Assembly (NCBI GenBank): GCA_023410675.1
Contig: JAEYPM010000037.1
Location: forward strand, 1 to 46,780
DNA from: Bacillota bacterium
GTDB lineage: Bacteria; Bacillota; Clostridia; Lachnospirales; Cellulosilyticaceae
Length of the DNA stretch: 46,780 bases
Reading direction: 5' to 3'
Part shown: one piece after another, positions 33,506-41,639 of the stretch
Position numbering within the stretch: position 1 is the first letter of the stretch
Layout: the number at the start of each line of letters is the position of its first letter
The notes under the pieces: model-generated
Databases searched by the model: none
Seen by the model: only the letters and a program-made list of their open reading frames with translations
Told to the model about the DNA's origin: nothing
Made by a program: the position numbers and the translations under genes

Positions 33506-34450
33506 ATGTATTATATAGGAGTAGATTTAGGTGGAACAAATTGTGTGGTTGGCTTGGTAGATGAAAATGGAACAATTATGCAGTATGATTCAAAACCTAC
33601 ACGAAAAGAAAGAACAGTAGAAGCAATATTTGATGATATTATTGAAGGATGCAGAAAACTGATTAAAGAACACAAGCTAGATCATACCAATCTAAAAGGA
33701 ATAGGAATAGGAACCCCAGGAATGATTAATACTGCCAAGGGAGTAATAGACTATGCAAATAACATTAAGATAAAAGATTTTGATGCAGTAGGCTATATTA
33801 AAAAACATCTTGATTTTCCAGTAAGTATTGCAAATGATGCAGATTGTGCTGCTCTTGGAGAGGTTGTAGCAGGAGGAGCAAAGGGTTTTGAAAATGTCGT
33901 TGTTTTTACACTAGGAACAGGTGTTGGCGGCGGTGTTGTTATTGACGGCAAGCTTTTTACAGGAAGCTTTGCTGGGGCAACAGAGATTGGTCATCAAATT
34001 ATTGTGAAAAATGGCAAAGAATGTAGCTGCGGAAACAAAGGATGTCTCGAATCTTATGCGTCTGCAACAGGTCTTATTAATTTGGCACGTGAAAAAGCCT
34101 TAGAAAATAAGGATTCTATGCTCTATAAATTGGTTAATGGCAACATGGAAAAAATGAATGCAAAAATACCATTTGATGCAGCACAAGCTGGAGATGAAAT
34201 TGGTCAATGTGTAATAGACGAATATATGGATTATTTAGCAATAGGGATAGCCAATGCAATTAACGTATTTAGACCAGAAGTTGTTTTAATAGGTGGCGGC
34301 GTATCAAGACAAGAAGAAAATTTAACAAAACCACTTGGAGAAAAAGTAAAAGAATTGGTTTATGCACGTGTTATGCATACCCAAATAAGAACAGCAAGGC
34401 TAGGAAATGATGCAGGGCTTATTGGTGCAGCTATGCTTAACAAGGCATAG
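33506..34450 (+). CDS. glcK: ROK-family glucokinase
   Basis: This 314-residue sugar kinase has YYIGVDLGGTNCVVGLVDENG (phosphate loop), GIGIGTPGMINTAKG, DADCAALGE (catalytic Asp), LGTGVGGGVVIDGKLFTG and the ROK zinc site GKECSCGNKGCLESYASATG. Gram-positive glucokinases share this architecture. It would trap the glucose released by the GH130 phosphorylase as glucose 6-phosphate. ATGGGGAGC precedes the ATG; it is the last gene of the sugar operon. Confidence 0.93.
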   Translation: MYYIGVDLGGTNCVVGLVDENGTIMQYDSKPTRKERTVEAIFDDIIEGCRKLIKEHKLDHTNLKGIGIGTPGMINTAKGVIDYANNIKIKDFDAVGYIKKHLDFPVSIANDADCAALGEVVAGGAKGFENVVVFTLGTGVGGGVVIDGKLFTGSFAGATEIGHQIIVKNGKECSCGNKGCLESYASATGLINLAREKALENKDSMLYKLVNGNMEKMNAKIPFDAAQAGDEIGQCVIDEYMDYLAIGIANAINVFRPEVVLIGGGVSRQEENLTKPLGEKVKELVYARVMHTQIRTARLGNDAGLIGAAMLNKA

Positions 34451-34458
34451 AGAAGAAA

Positions 34459-34510
34459 ACAATATTCTATTTAGTTTAAAATTTATTAAGAATACAATAT
34501 TCTATTTAGT
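34459..34510 (+). repeat. 17-bp direct repeat between glcK and glmM
   Basis: ACAATATTCTATTTAGT occurs at 34459-34475 and again exactly at 34494-34510, 35 bases apart, in the 115-base gap before glmM. It could be a duplicated regulator site or a replication-slippage scar. Confidence 0.7.
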
Positions 34511-34565
34511 ATATAATAATTAATAAAGCTTAAATCATAAATAATAAATGACCTAGAAAGTTGGT

Positions 34566-35921
34566 ATGAAAATGGGAAAATTATTTGGAACTGATGGGGT
34601 TCGTGGTGTAGCCAACAGTGAGCTAACAGGAAATCTTGCTTTTCAAATAGGTCAAGCAGGAGCTTATGTTTTGACAAAAGAAACTAAGAACCAGCCTAAA
34701 ATCATTGTAGCAAGAGATACACGTATATCAGGCACTATGCTAGAATCAGCTTTAGTTGCAGGCATATGTTCAGTGGGGGCAAAAGCAATTTTGGTAGGGG
34801 TAGTACCTACTCCTGCAGTAGCCTATTTGACAAGAGAATTAAATGCAGATGCAGGTGTGATGATTTCTGCTTCACATAATCCACTTGAATACAATGGCAT
34901 TAAATTCTTTAACAGTGAAGGTTATAAGCTAAGAGATGAGCTTGAGGAAGAAATAGAAAATCTTATTCTTTCAAGAAGTGATAAAATACCTTTACCAGTT
35001 GGGCAAAACATAGGAACATGGGAATCTGATAATACAAGTATATTAAAATATATCGATTATTTATGTAGTACAATTCCTGGGGACTTAAAAGGTATGAAGG
35101 TGCTTGTAGACTGTGCAAATGGTGCTGCATCAGAAATTGCACCGCTAGCATTTAAAAAACTTGGTGCAGATGTAGAGCTTATTCACCATAAGCCAAGTGG
35201 TGTTAATATTAACAAGTTATGCGGCTCAACACATATGGATGATTTGCAAAGACAAGTCTTAGGAAGAAAAATGCAAGTGGGCATCGCCTTTGATGGTGAT
35301 GCAGATAGATGTTTAGCTGTTGATGAAAAGGGCGAATTCATTGATGGTGATCAAATCCTTAGTATAATCGGAATGGATATGAAAAAGTGTGGTACGCTAA
35401 AGAAAGATACCATAGTAGCTACAGTGATGAGCAATTTAGGACTTACAGTGATGAGCAAGGAAAACAACATTAATCTTGTTCAGACAAGAGTTGGCGATAG
35501 ATATGTACTAGAAAAAATGTTAAAGCATGGCTATAATCTAGGAGGCGAACAGTCTGGTCACATCATTTTCTTAGATTATAATACTACGGGAGATGGACTT
35601 CTTACAGCCATTCATCTTCTCTATGTAATGAAAAAAACAGGAAGATTGTTATCTGATTTAAAACAGAATATGCAAATATTTCCTCAAGTCCTTGTCAATG
35701 CTCATGTAAAAACAGAAAATAAACATGCTTACATAGAGGATTTAGACATTAGGCAGGCGATAGAAGTCTTAGAAAATAGGTTTAAAGGGGAAGGAAGGGT
35801 TCTTATAAGACCATCTGGAACAGAACCATTAGTACGGGTTATGATAGAGGGTAAAGATAAAAAGATTATTCAAGAAGAAGCAAATCAGTTAGCAAAACTC
35901 ATTGAAGATAAATTAAACTAA
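34566..35921 (+). CDS. glmM: Phosphoglucosamine mutase
   Basis: This roughly 450-residue enzyme converts glucosamine 6-phosphate to glucosamine 1-phosphate for UDP-GlcNAc and peptidoglycan. GKLFGTDGVRGVANSELT is the GlmM N-terminal signature; the phosphoserine loop is ISASHNPLEYNGIKFF, the metal loop FDGDADRCLAVDE, the sugar loop LGGEQSGHIIFLDYNTTGDG and the phosphate loop RPSGTEPLVRVM. ATG at 34566 or 34572 are both possible, with a weak AGAAAG RBS. In many Firmicutes glmM lies directly after cdaA-cdaR; here it is about 8.4 kb away. Confidence 0.96.
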   Translation: MKMGKLFGTDGVRGVANSELTGNLAFQIGQAGAYVLTKETKNQPKIIVARDTRISGTMLESALVAGICSVGAKAILVGVVPTPAVAYLTRELNADAGVMISASHNPLEYNGIKFFNSEGYKLRDELEEEIENLILSRSDKIPLPVGQNIGTWESDNTSILKYIDYLCSTIPGDLKGMKVLVDCANGAASEIAPLAFKKLGADVELIHHKPSGVNINKLCGSTHMDDLQRQVLGRKMQVGIAFDGDADRCLAVDEKGEFIDGDQILSIIGMDMKKCGTLKKDTIVATVMSNLGLTVMSKENNINLVQTRVGDRYVLEKMLKHGYNLGGEQSGHIIFLDYNTTGDGLLTAIHLLYVMKKTGRLLSDLKQNMQIFPQVLVNAHVKTENKHAYIEDLDIRQAIEVLENRFKGEGRVLIRPSGTEPLVRVMIEGKDKKIIQEEANQLAKLIEDKLN

Positions 35922-36008
35922 GTTAAGCCAATAAATATAGGATTCACAGAGTATATCTAATAGTCAACTTATGGATTCTATATCATTTATGCACTTGATA
36001 GAATAACA

Positions 36009-36056
36009 AAACAGATAGGAGATACAAATGCTATACCCTATCTGTTTATTTTTATT
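36009..36056. terminator. Bidirectional intrinsic terminator between convergent genes
   Basis: AAACAGATAGG (36009-36019) pairs with CCTATCTGTTT (36037-36047), followed by a T-rich stretch on the plus strand. It lies between glmM and the convergent minus-strand gene and may serve both. Confidence 0.75.
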
Positions 36057-36068
36057 TTTATGTTTTTA

Positions 36069-37139
36069 TTATTTTGTACCTACATCTTCTTCTAATTGTG
36101 CGAGAATCTGAGAAACGCCTTTATGCCAATTTGGGTCATCAGCATACTTTTTATTGATCCATTTAAGTGCATCTTCATCTTTAGGACAGTCCTTACTTAA
36201 GTTTATAAGTGTACGAGCAACAATTGCAGCACTATCATCAATATGTGTATTATATTTCTTCCAACTTACGAATACATTAAATGGGTTATTTGCCATTAAC
36301 TTAGCATAGGTATTACTTCTAGGGACATAGCCTTGTTCTTGCCCTGCTATAGCAAAGAGTAATAAAGGATTGATATTATAGGATTTAGCTGTATTCATAA
36401 TACTACTAAAATAAGGTTCTTCTGAGAGAAGAGAATTTTTTTGATGAAGCCAATTTCTTAGGGCTTCTTTGTCAATCCTTTTATAGCATAAATGAGTAGG
36501 CAAATTATGCTCTATTTTTTCTTGGTGATTTGCAAGCTGCACAGGCGTTGAATGAATAACGAGTGTATTATAGGTGATATCCTTCGATGAATCAGTATTA
36601 GGCTTTAATAAAAGATAACTTATGTAAAAGGATAAAGGTACTGTTAAGATGAGTGTGGCAGTAAGTGAAAAAGAAAGTAGTTCATTAGTAAATATATGGA
36701 CATAACGGTCAAGTCGCTTTTTCTTTATTGGAGGTGTTATATTTGAAGGAACTGAAAAAGTATGAACCAGTTTAAGAACCTCCTCCTTTGAAAGAGACAT
36801 TGACTGATTATGGTTAAGCCAGGTGGTTAGATGATCAAGATACGTAGTATCTGCAATATTTAACGAGGAACATACTTTAAACACTTCATAAGCATTAATC
36901 GTAAAAGTGTCTTTTTTTATGGTATTTTCAATTAAATGGTGCCTGATATTACTTCGAATAGGTTTGTCGAAATAGATAATATTTTCATCAATAATTCGAT
37001 GGATAGCATCAGCTAATATCATAGCGGTATGCTTTGCAGAATCATCAGGATATTTATGCTTGATATAATTTTGAAGGTCGCTTACATTTTGAGGATTAAT
37101 GATATGATGATTCTTCAGATTTTCTAGAACCCTTGTCAC
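36069..37139 (-). CDS. Membrane-anchored glucosaminidase/lysozyme-like protein
   Basis: This 356-residue protein has a cytoplasmic N-terminal region of about 160 residues rich in helices, with no family I know. One transmembrane segment follows (about 165-190, LSFSLTATLILTVPLSFYISYLLL). The extracellular C-terminal domain (about 250-345) fits endo-beta-N-acetylglucosaminidase-like hydrolases: SSIMNTAKSYNINPLLLFAIAGQEQG with the likely catalytic Glu, then MANNPFNVFVSWKKY. A role in peptidoglycan remodelling sensed from inside the cell is inferred. The start is a GTG behind GTAGGTG. Confidence 0.68.
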   Translation of the reverse strand: MTRVLENLKNHHIINPQNVSDLQNYIKHKYPDDSAKHTAMILADAIHRIIDENIIYFDKPIRSNIRHHLIENTIKKDTFTINAYEVFKVCSSLNIADTTYLDHLTTWLNHNQSMSLSKEEVLKLVHTFSVPSNITPPIKKKRLDRYVHIFTNELLSFSLTATLILTVPLSFYISYLLLKPNTDSSKDITYNTLVIHSTPVQLANHQEKIEHNLPTHLCYKRIDKEALRNWLHQKNSLLSEEPYFSSIMNTAKSYNINPLLLFAIAGQEQGYVPRSNTYAKLMANNPFNVFVSWKKYNTHIDDSAAIVARTLINLSKDCPKDEDALKWINKKYADDPNWHKGVSQILAQLEEDVGTK

Positions 37140-37171
37140 TTTATCACCTACTTAAGTTTCTATACTATTTT

Positions 37172-37180
37172 ACTATAGCA
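37172..37180 (-). promoter_or_regulatory. Extended -10 promoter, minus strand
   Basis: Read on the minus strand, TGCTATAGT lies about 33 bases upstream of the GTG at 37139. The remainder of the intergenic stretch, 37181-37429, is AT-rich; I see no gene in it. Confidence 0.45.
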
Positions 37181-37429
37181 TTTACTTGAGAGTAATCACC
37201 TATAGCCCATGAACTTATAAGTTTGCACGTCATCAATTGGTAAATATATATTTTATATAGAGAACCAACGCAAATAGTTCACTTATTCAGCCACCAATAG
37301 GTTGTTTCTCTCGATGAATTCATATAGAATAAGGCAATCTATAAAACGTGAATTCTATACTATGTACAATATTAATATATTATTAAAAAATATGCAAATA
37401 AATATATTAATTTGTAGATAGAGAGGGAT

Positions 37430-37465
37430 AAAAAGTCGTGCTAACCCTATAGAAGGAGTTAGCAC
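37430..37465 (-). terminator. Intrinsic terminator of the ERF gene
   Basis: On the minus strand GTGCTAAC and GTTAGCAC form an 8-bp stem (37438-37445 with 37458-37465) followed by GACTTTTTA. It lies just after the ERF stop codon. Confidence 0.8.
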
Positions 37466-37471
37466 CACTAG

Positions 37472-38167
37472 TTACTCAAAGGAATAGTCATCAGCAACAT
37501 TTAATAAACCATCGGGCATTGATGCACTCAGATGGGGCATGGATGGATGAAAAGTTTCTTCTTCCTTATGTTTTAGCATTTCATCAATAATAATTTTACA
37601 TCCTTGTTTAATGGTATCATCTGTAGCATTTTTAGTAAGCCAGTCAAAGTACGCCTTGTCATCTTTGTAGAGTTCTTTAAGGGTTTTGCCTTTGTTTTTA
37701 CCAAATGTAACCTTAAGAGCACCAGCTTCTTTAGCTGTTTTCGGCATGGACGAAGTGTTCTGAGCCATAAGGCTTACTGCGTTGGCATCATCATCTTCTC
37801 CTGTATTTAGGTTGAGAATAGCCTGATAGCTATATCTTCTCATATAGCTGATAATGCTTCCAGCATTTTGCGGGTCATTGACTTTTTGAGGCTTCATGTA
37901 GAGCGGCTCACTTTCTATATATTCACCACTTTCATGTAAAAGTAATGTTTGAACGCCTACACTACCATCATCCTTTGTCAGTGGAAATTGCATGATAGAA
38001 AGCCCATGAGATTGCAAAATATTTCTTGTTGCATCAATAAGTGCATCAAGTGTAGCATAATGACTTTTAAAATAAGGATTTTCTGCATCTTTGGCTATTC
38101 TTGATACTTCTCCATTAAACTTGATGAGTGCCAGTGCAATATTTTTTATGCTTTCAGATTTTTTCAT
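37472..38167 (-). CDS. ERF-family single-strand annealing recombinase
   Basis: This 231-residue protein resembles phage ERF recombinases, which anneal complementary DNA strands. The N-terminal domain has IAKDAENPYFKSHYATLDALIDATRNILQSHGLSIMQFP and AGSIISYMRRYSYQAILNLNTGEDDDAN, the ERF hallmark. The C-terminal module, VTFGKNKGKTLKELYKDDKAYFDWLTKNA, resembles the small ExoX-like C-terminal domain often attached to ERF. AAAGGAGGG precedes the ATG. No other phage genes adjoin it and it has its own terminator, so it is either a prophage remnant or a domesticated recombinase. Confidence 0.88.
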   Translation of the reverse strand: MKKSESIKNIALALIKFNGEVSRIAKDAENPYFKSHYATLDALIDATRNILQSHGLSIMQFPLTKDDGSVGVQTLLLHESGEYIESEPLYMKPQKVNDPQNAGSIISYMRRYSYQAILNLNTGEDDDANAVSLMAQNTSSMPKTAKEAGALKVTFGKNKGKTLKELYKDDKAYFDWLTKNATDDTIKQGCKIIIDEMLKHKEEETFHPSMPHLSASMPDGLLNVADDYSFE

Positions 38168-38298
38168 TCGCTAGTTCCCTCCTTTTATAAAAAATGAGAT
38201 AAGTTTTATCTCCAAGTTAGTTTGTCCATGAAAGTCTATTCTCATTATATTTTCATTGACTTAATGATGCTTCTTCCAATGAATTCACTGTATGATTA

Positions 38299-38307
38299 TG
38301 TTATAAT
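38299..38307 (+). promoter_or_regulatory. Extended -10 promoter
   Basis: TGTTATAAT lies about 52 bases before the ATG at 38360, in the divergent region shared with the minus-strand ERF gene. No good -35 box is seen. Confidence 0.5.
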
Positions 38308-38359
38308 AATAAAAAGATATATAAAAACAGATGTATAAAACAGAAAGGTGGTGAAAATC

Positions 38360-39367
38360 ATGCTGAAAATTACAAAATATATAACATTTTTTATTGTATT
38401 TTTGTTGCTTTGTGTACTAGTAAAACCGAGCCTTAAAGAGACGCCTGATATAGGAACGATTAAAGCACCTGTATTTAAAGATGACGGCTTTTATAGTATC
38501 AACGAAAAAAGCTGCAAGCAATTTCTTGTAGGACAAGAGTTTGTTAATAATATTGAATATTATTATAGATTTCAGAATACTGCCTATTCTACATATGATC
38601 AAGTTCAGTATAACCCTCATACTTTATATATGCTCTATTGTGTAAGAGAAAATAACAAAGAAGAATTTGAAAAAGTTCTTTCGCAATTAGACATAGAAGA
38701 AGCTTACTATTATGATCAACTGATTATCCTTAAGGCTTTACTCCTAGCTCATCAGAATTTTGAGCAAATAAGTTATAAGGAGCAGGCATTCGATGTTGAA
38801 GCTATGCTTTATCAATCAATTGAGCAAAAAGGAGGTACAGAAATATATCAGCTTGATCTAGCCACCTTAAAAGCATTAAGTGGTTATACAAAACAATGGA
38901 ATCGAATTTATAAAACAAGTAAACATATTATAACGAATGCATATATAGAAGACTATTTTCCTTTATATGAAACCTATTATGATTATGAAAAAGACACTTA
39001 TGGACAAGAAAAAGAAATTATAATGGAGAAGAGCTTATTGACAGTCTTATCACTTGCTGAAGAAGGATTATATAAAAAGCAAACCATTCACTGGTTAAAA
39101 GAAACATTAAAAAACGATAAAGTGTACACAGCATATGATAAAGTTACAGGAATTCCTTTGACTAATACTGAATCTCCGGCTGCTTATGCCATAATTGCTC
39201 AGATAGGAAAGGTAATTAACGATAGAGAATTGTATACTTTAGCAATAGAACATATGATAAGATTTCAAGTGATCAAGAGTAATGATGAGATGAAAGGAAG
39301 TTTTATCAACACAGATACAGTAGATACTGATTATTACACAAATGTTCAAGCACTTCTTGCATTTTAA
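38360..39367 (+). CDS. Secreted or membrane-anchored protein, possibly glycosidase-like
   Basis: This 335-residue protein has an N-terminal hydrophobic segment (KYITFFIVFLLLCVLVKP) for export or anchoring. The rest is helical with many aromatic residues: DGFYSINEKSCKQFLVGQEF, MLYCVRENNKEEFEKVLSQL, YDKVTGIPLTNTESPAAYAIIAQIGKVINDRELYTLAIEHMIRFQV. The repeated helix pairs and the ESPAAYAIIA segment faintly recall alpha/alpha-toroid glycosidases such as GH8, but I see no confirmed catalytic acid. I use the ATG at 38360, 11 bases after AGAAAGG. Confidence 0.6.
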   Translation: MLKITKYITFFIVFLLLCVLVKPSLKETPDIGTIKAPVFKDDGFYSINEKSCKQFLVGQEFVNNIEYYYRFQNTAYSTYDQVQYNPHTLYMLYCVRENNKEEFEKVLSQLDIEEAYYYDQLIILKALLLAHQNFEQISYKEQAFDVEAMLYQSIEQKGGTEIYQLDLATLKALSGYTKQWNRIYKTSKHIITNAYIEDYFPLYETYYDYEKDTYGQEKEIIMEKSLLTVLSLAEEGLYKKQTIHWLKETLKNDKVYTAYDKVTGIPLTNTESPAAYAIIAQIGKVINDRELYTLAIEHMIRFQVIKSNDEMKGSFINTDTVDTDYYTNVQALLAF

Positions 39368-39574
39368 GCCATGTTTTTATTACTTTAGTGGTATGAAAAG
39401 TAGACGAGCTTAATATAACTATAAAGAAACAACAATATGTATTCATGATAAAATTTACCTATATACTTCAATAAGTCTGGCATATATAATAGATTTAGGA
39501 TAAGCAACAATTCTTGTATAGAACATTATAAGAGAAATATGAACCGTATTTAAGGTGCGGAGCAGGGGGTGCAG

Positions 39575-39898
39575 GTGTTGCAAGAAAAAAAAGTGGTGTC
39601 TATTGGCGAAAAAGAAGAAATATATTGCAATTGCTGTGGAGAGAAGATAGAAAAGCTACCATCTGTAGATATTTTTTCTGATTTTCTTCATATAGATAAA
39701 AACTGGGGTTATTTATCTAAAAAGGACCTGGTAACACATTCTTTTAATATTTGTGAATGTTGTTACGATAAATGGATTAGTACGTTTAGAATTCCTATAA
39801 AAGAACGCCCTCATAAAGAACTTGGAGGCTATACAAAAGAGGAATTAAATGATCTCAATGAGGCGTATACACACCACTTACAACGAAAGAATTGTTAA
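39575..39898 (+). CDS. Small protein with paired CxxC motifs, unknown function
   Basis: This roughly 107-residue protein has two cysteine pairs, EIYCNCCGEKI near residue 18 and FNICECCYDKWI near 68, likely binding one zinc ion. The C-terminal helix is charged (KELGGYTKEELNDLNEAY). The start is uncertain: GTG at 39569, GTG at 39575 and TTG at 39578 are in frame behind AGCAGGGGG. It ends 9 bases before a very strong terminator. The preceding stretch 39368-39568 shows no gene. Confidence 0.65.
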   Translation: MLQEKKVVSIGEKEEIYCNCCGEKIEKLPSVDIFSDFLHIDKNWGYLSKKDLVTHSFNICECCYDKWISTFRIPIKERPHKELGGYTKEELNDLNEAYTHHLQRKNC

Positions 39899-39907
39899 CA
39901 ATTGGCA

Positions 39908-39960
39908 AACAATAGCTATCTACCAAGAAATCTTCTTGGTAGGTAGCTATTGTTATTTTA
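39908..39960 (+). terminator. Very strong intrinsic terminator
   Basis: A 22-bp stem (39908-39929 with 39933-39954) with one G-U pair and a 3-base loop is followed by ATTTTATTT. It follows the CxxC protein gene and precedes the RNase Z promoter. Confidence 0.85.
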
Positions 39961-40049
39961 TTTGGAATTCATTTGGAAAAGTCATCAATTCGTTACCAAT
40001 ACATATTAAACAGTGTAGAGGTCTCGCTATAATAAAAAATAGGTTATCA

Positions 40050-40078
40050 TTGTAAGAATATTGATAAAAGGATATAAT
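40050..40078 (+). promoter_or_regulatory. Promoter of the rnz operon
   Basis: TTGTAA (40050-40055), a 17-base spacer and TATAAT (40073-40078) lie 29 bases before the chosen rnz ATG. Confidence 0.65.
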
Positions 40079-40107
40079 AGAAATAGCAGATGAAAGGAAT
40101 GTTAGAA

Positions 40108-41019
40108 ATGTTAGATATTTGTTTATTAGGGACTGGAGGGATGCTTCCCTTACCAGATAGATACTTAACAGCCATGTTGGCTAGATTTAATGGAAGAAAG
40201 CTTCTTATTGACTGTGGAGAAGGGACGCAAGTCACTATGAAAATGTTAGGGTGGGGGTATAAAACCTTAGATACAATTTGCCTTACACATTATCACGGCG
40301 ATCATATAACAGGCCTTCCTGGTTTGCTTCTTACTATAGGAAATTCAGGTAGAACAGAGCCCGTTACTATTATTGGACCACCTGGACTAAAAAAAGTAGT
40401 GGAAGGGCTTACCATCGTATGTAAAGATATTTCTTTTGAGCTTATTCTTATGGAACTTCCTAATGAAGAACAGACACTTAAAGTAGGAGAATTTGATCTT
40501 ACTATTTTACCTGTATCACATAATGTACCTTGCTTTGCGTACAGCATAGAAAATAAGAGATATCCTAAATTTATTGTTGCAAAAGCACAGCAAAACCATG
40601 TACCACAAAAATATTGGAAGCAGCTTCAACAGGGAAATAGTGTCGTTGAAGATGAGAAAACATATACGCCAGATATGGTACTTGGCGATGAGAGAAAAGG
40701 AATAAAAGTCACTTATTTTACAGATTGTAGACCATCTCAAGATTTAGTTAGGTTGGCAAAAGACTCAGATTTGGTGATAGGCGAAGCTATGTATCTGGAC
40801 GAAGAGTATTTGCATCAAGTAGTCAAATATAAGCATATGCTTGGCACGGAAGGTGCTAGAATCGCACAGGCTGCAAACGCAAGAGAACTTTGGCTAACAC
40901 ATTTTAGTCCAGCCATTCCATATTCTCATATCAATATGGAGCCGATAAAAAAAATTTTTGCTCATTCTGTTGCAGGATATGATAGAATGGTAAAAACCTT
41001 TCAATTTGAGGAGGACTAG
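40108..41019 (+). CDS. rnz: Ribonuclease Z
   Basis: This 303-residue metallo-beta-lactamase-fold endonuclease trims tRNA 3' ends. Motifs: MLDICLLGTGGMLPLPDRYLTAMLARFNGRKLLIDCGEGTQ, the zinc signature LTHYHGDHITGLPGLLLTIG, TYFTDCRPS and LWLTHFSPAIP with the late His. The AAAGGA RBS (40093-40098) gives the ATG at 40108; the ATG at 40090 overlaps it and would add residues before the conserved start. It fits a tRNA-processing role with tsaD two genes on. Confidence 0.95.
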   Translation: MLDICLLGTGGMLPLPDRYLTAMLARFNGRKLLIDCGEGTQVTMKMLGWGYKTLDTICLTHYHGDHITGLPGLLLTIGNSGRTEPVTIIGPPGLKKVVEGLTIVCKDISFELILMELPNEEQTLKVGEFDLTILPVSHNVPCFAYSIENKRYPKFIVAKAQQNHVPQKYWKQLQQGNSVVEDEKTYTPDMVLGDERKGIKVTYFTDCRPSQDLVRLAKDSDLVIGEAMYLDEEYLHQVVKYKHMLGTEGARIAQAANARELWLTHFSPAIPYSHINMEPIKKIFAHSVAGYDRMVKTFQFEED

Positions 41020-41102
41020 CTGATAAGTCTATATTGTAAGTATTCGTTTGCATTATGTGTGCACATCGGATTATAAAAAATCTCATATGGTGGGTGGGGA
41101 AG

Positions 41103-41639
41103 ATGAAAAAAGTATTATTGATATTATTCATGTTATTATTATGTGTTGGATACTTTTATGCAGTTAGAACAAATAATCCACGAAAAAAATATGCAGACAG
41201 AGAAAGACAAAAGATTGAACTAGGCATAGCAGAAACAAAGAACAAGCTTGCTCAGGAATATCCAAAAACAGCAGAAGGCGTTATTGAATATCACAATACC
41301 ATTATGAGCTATCAGTATAGCCAATATATGAAAGAAGAATACGTTAAACCAGCCATAGAAGCAGTTAGGATGCTTTATTCACAAGAACTTCTTGATTTAA
41401 ATTCAATAGAGGCTCAAGAAAGTGCTCTTCTATCAGAAGTACAATCAAACAAAGAGCAAAAAGTATTTATTTTGCAAAATAAAACGGTTAGTACACGTTA
41501 CAATGCAGATGATACTAGTGCTATAGTTAGGGTTATTCACTACACCAATATCAAGGATATGGCAAGAGAGTATGAACTGATAAAAGAAGATGGGAACTGG
41601 AAAATTAATGGCTGGAGTAGTGTGGAGGAAGAACAATGA
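41103..41639 (+). CDS. Membrane-anchored protein of unknown function
   Basis: This 178-residue protein has one N-terminal hydrophobic helix (VLLILFMLLLCVGYFYAV) and a globular remainder with helical first half (TAEGVIEYHNTIMSYQYSQYMKEEYVKPAIEAVRMLYSQELLDLN) and a strand-rich C-terminus ending in YELIKEDGNWKINGWSSVEEEQ. The fold recalls NTF2-like or SnoaL-type accessory domains, and a DUF6715-type assignment is possible. GGGTGGGGAAG precedes the ATG. The stop overlaps the tsaD ATG (ATGA). Confidence 0.7.
   Translation: MKKVLLILFMLLLCVGYFYAVRTNNPRKKYADRERQKIELGIAETKNKLAQEYPKTAEGVIEYHNTIMSYQYSQYMKEEYVKPAIEAVRMLYSQELLDLNSIEAQESALLSEVQSNKEQKVFILQNKTVSTRYNADDTSAIVRVIHYTNIKDMAREYELIKEDGNWKINGWSSVEEEQ

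Noticed and set aside
37181..37429. Possible small gene or regulatory RNA in the gap between the two minus-strand genes
   Set aside because: It holds only AT-rich DNA with short imperfect repeats, and no RBS-start pair or convincing structure.
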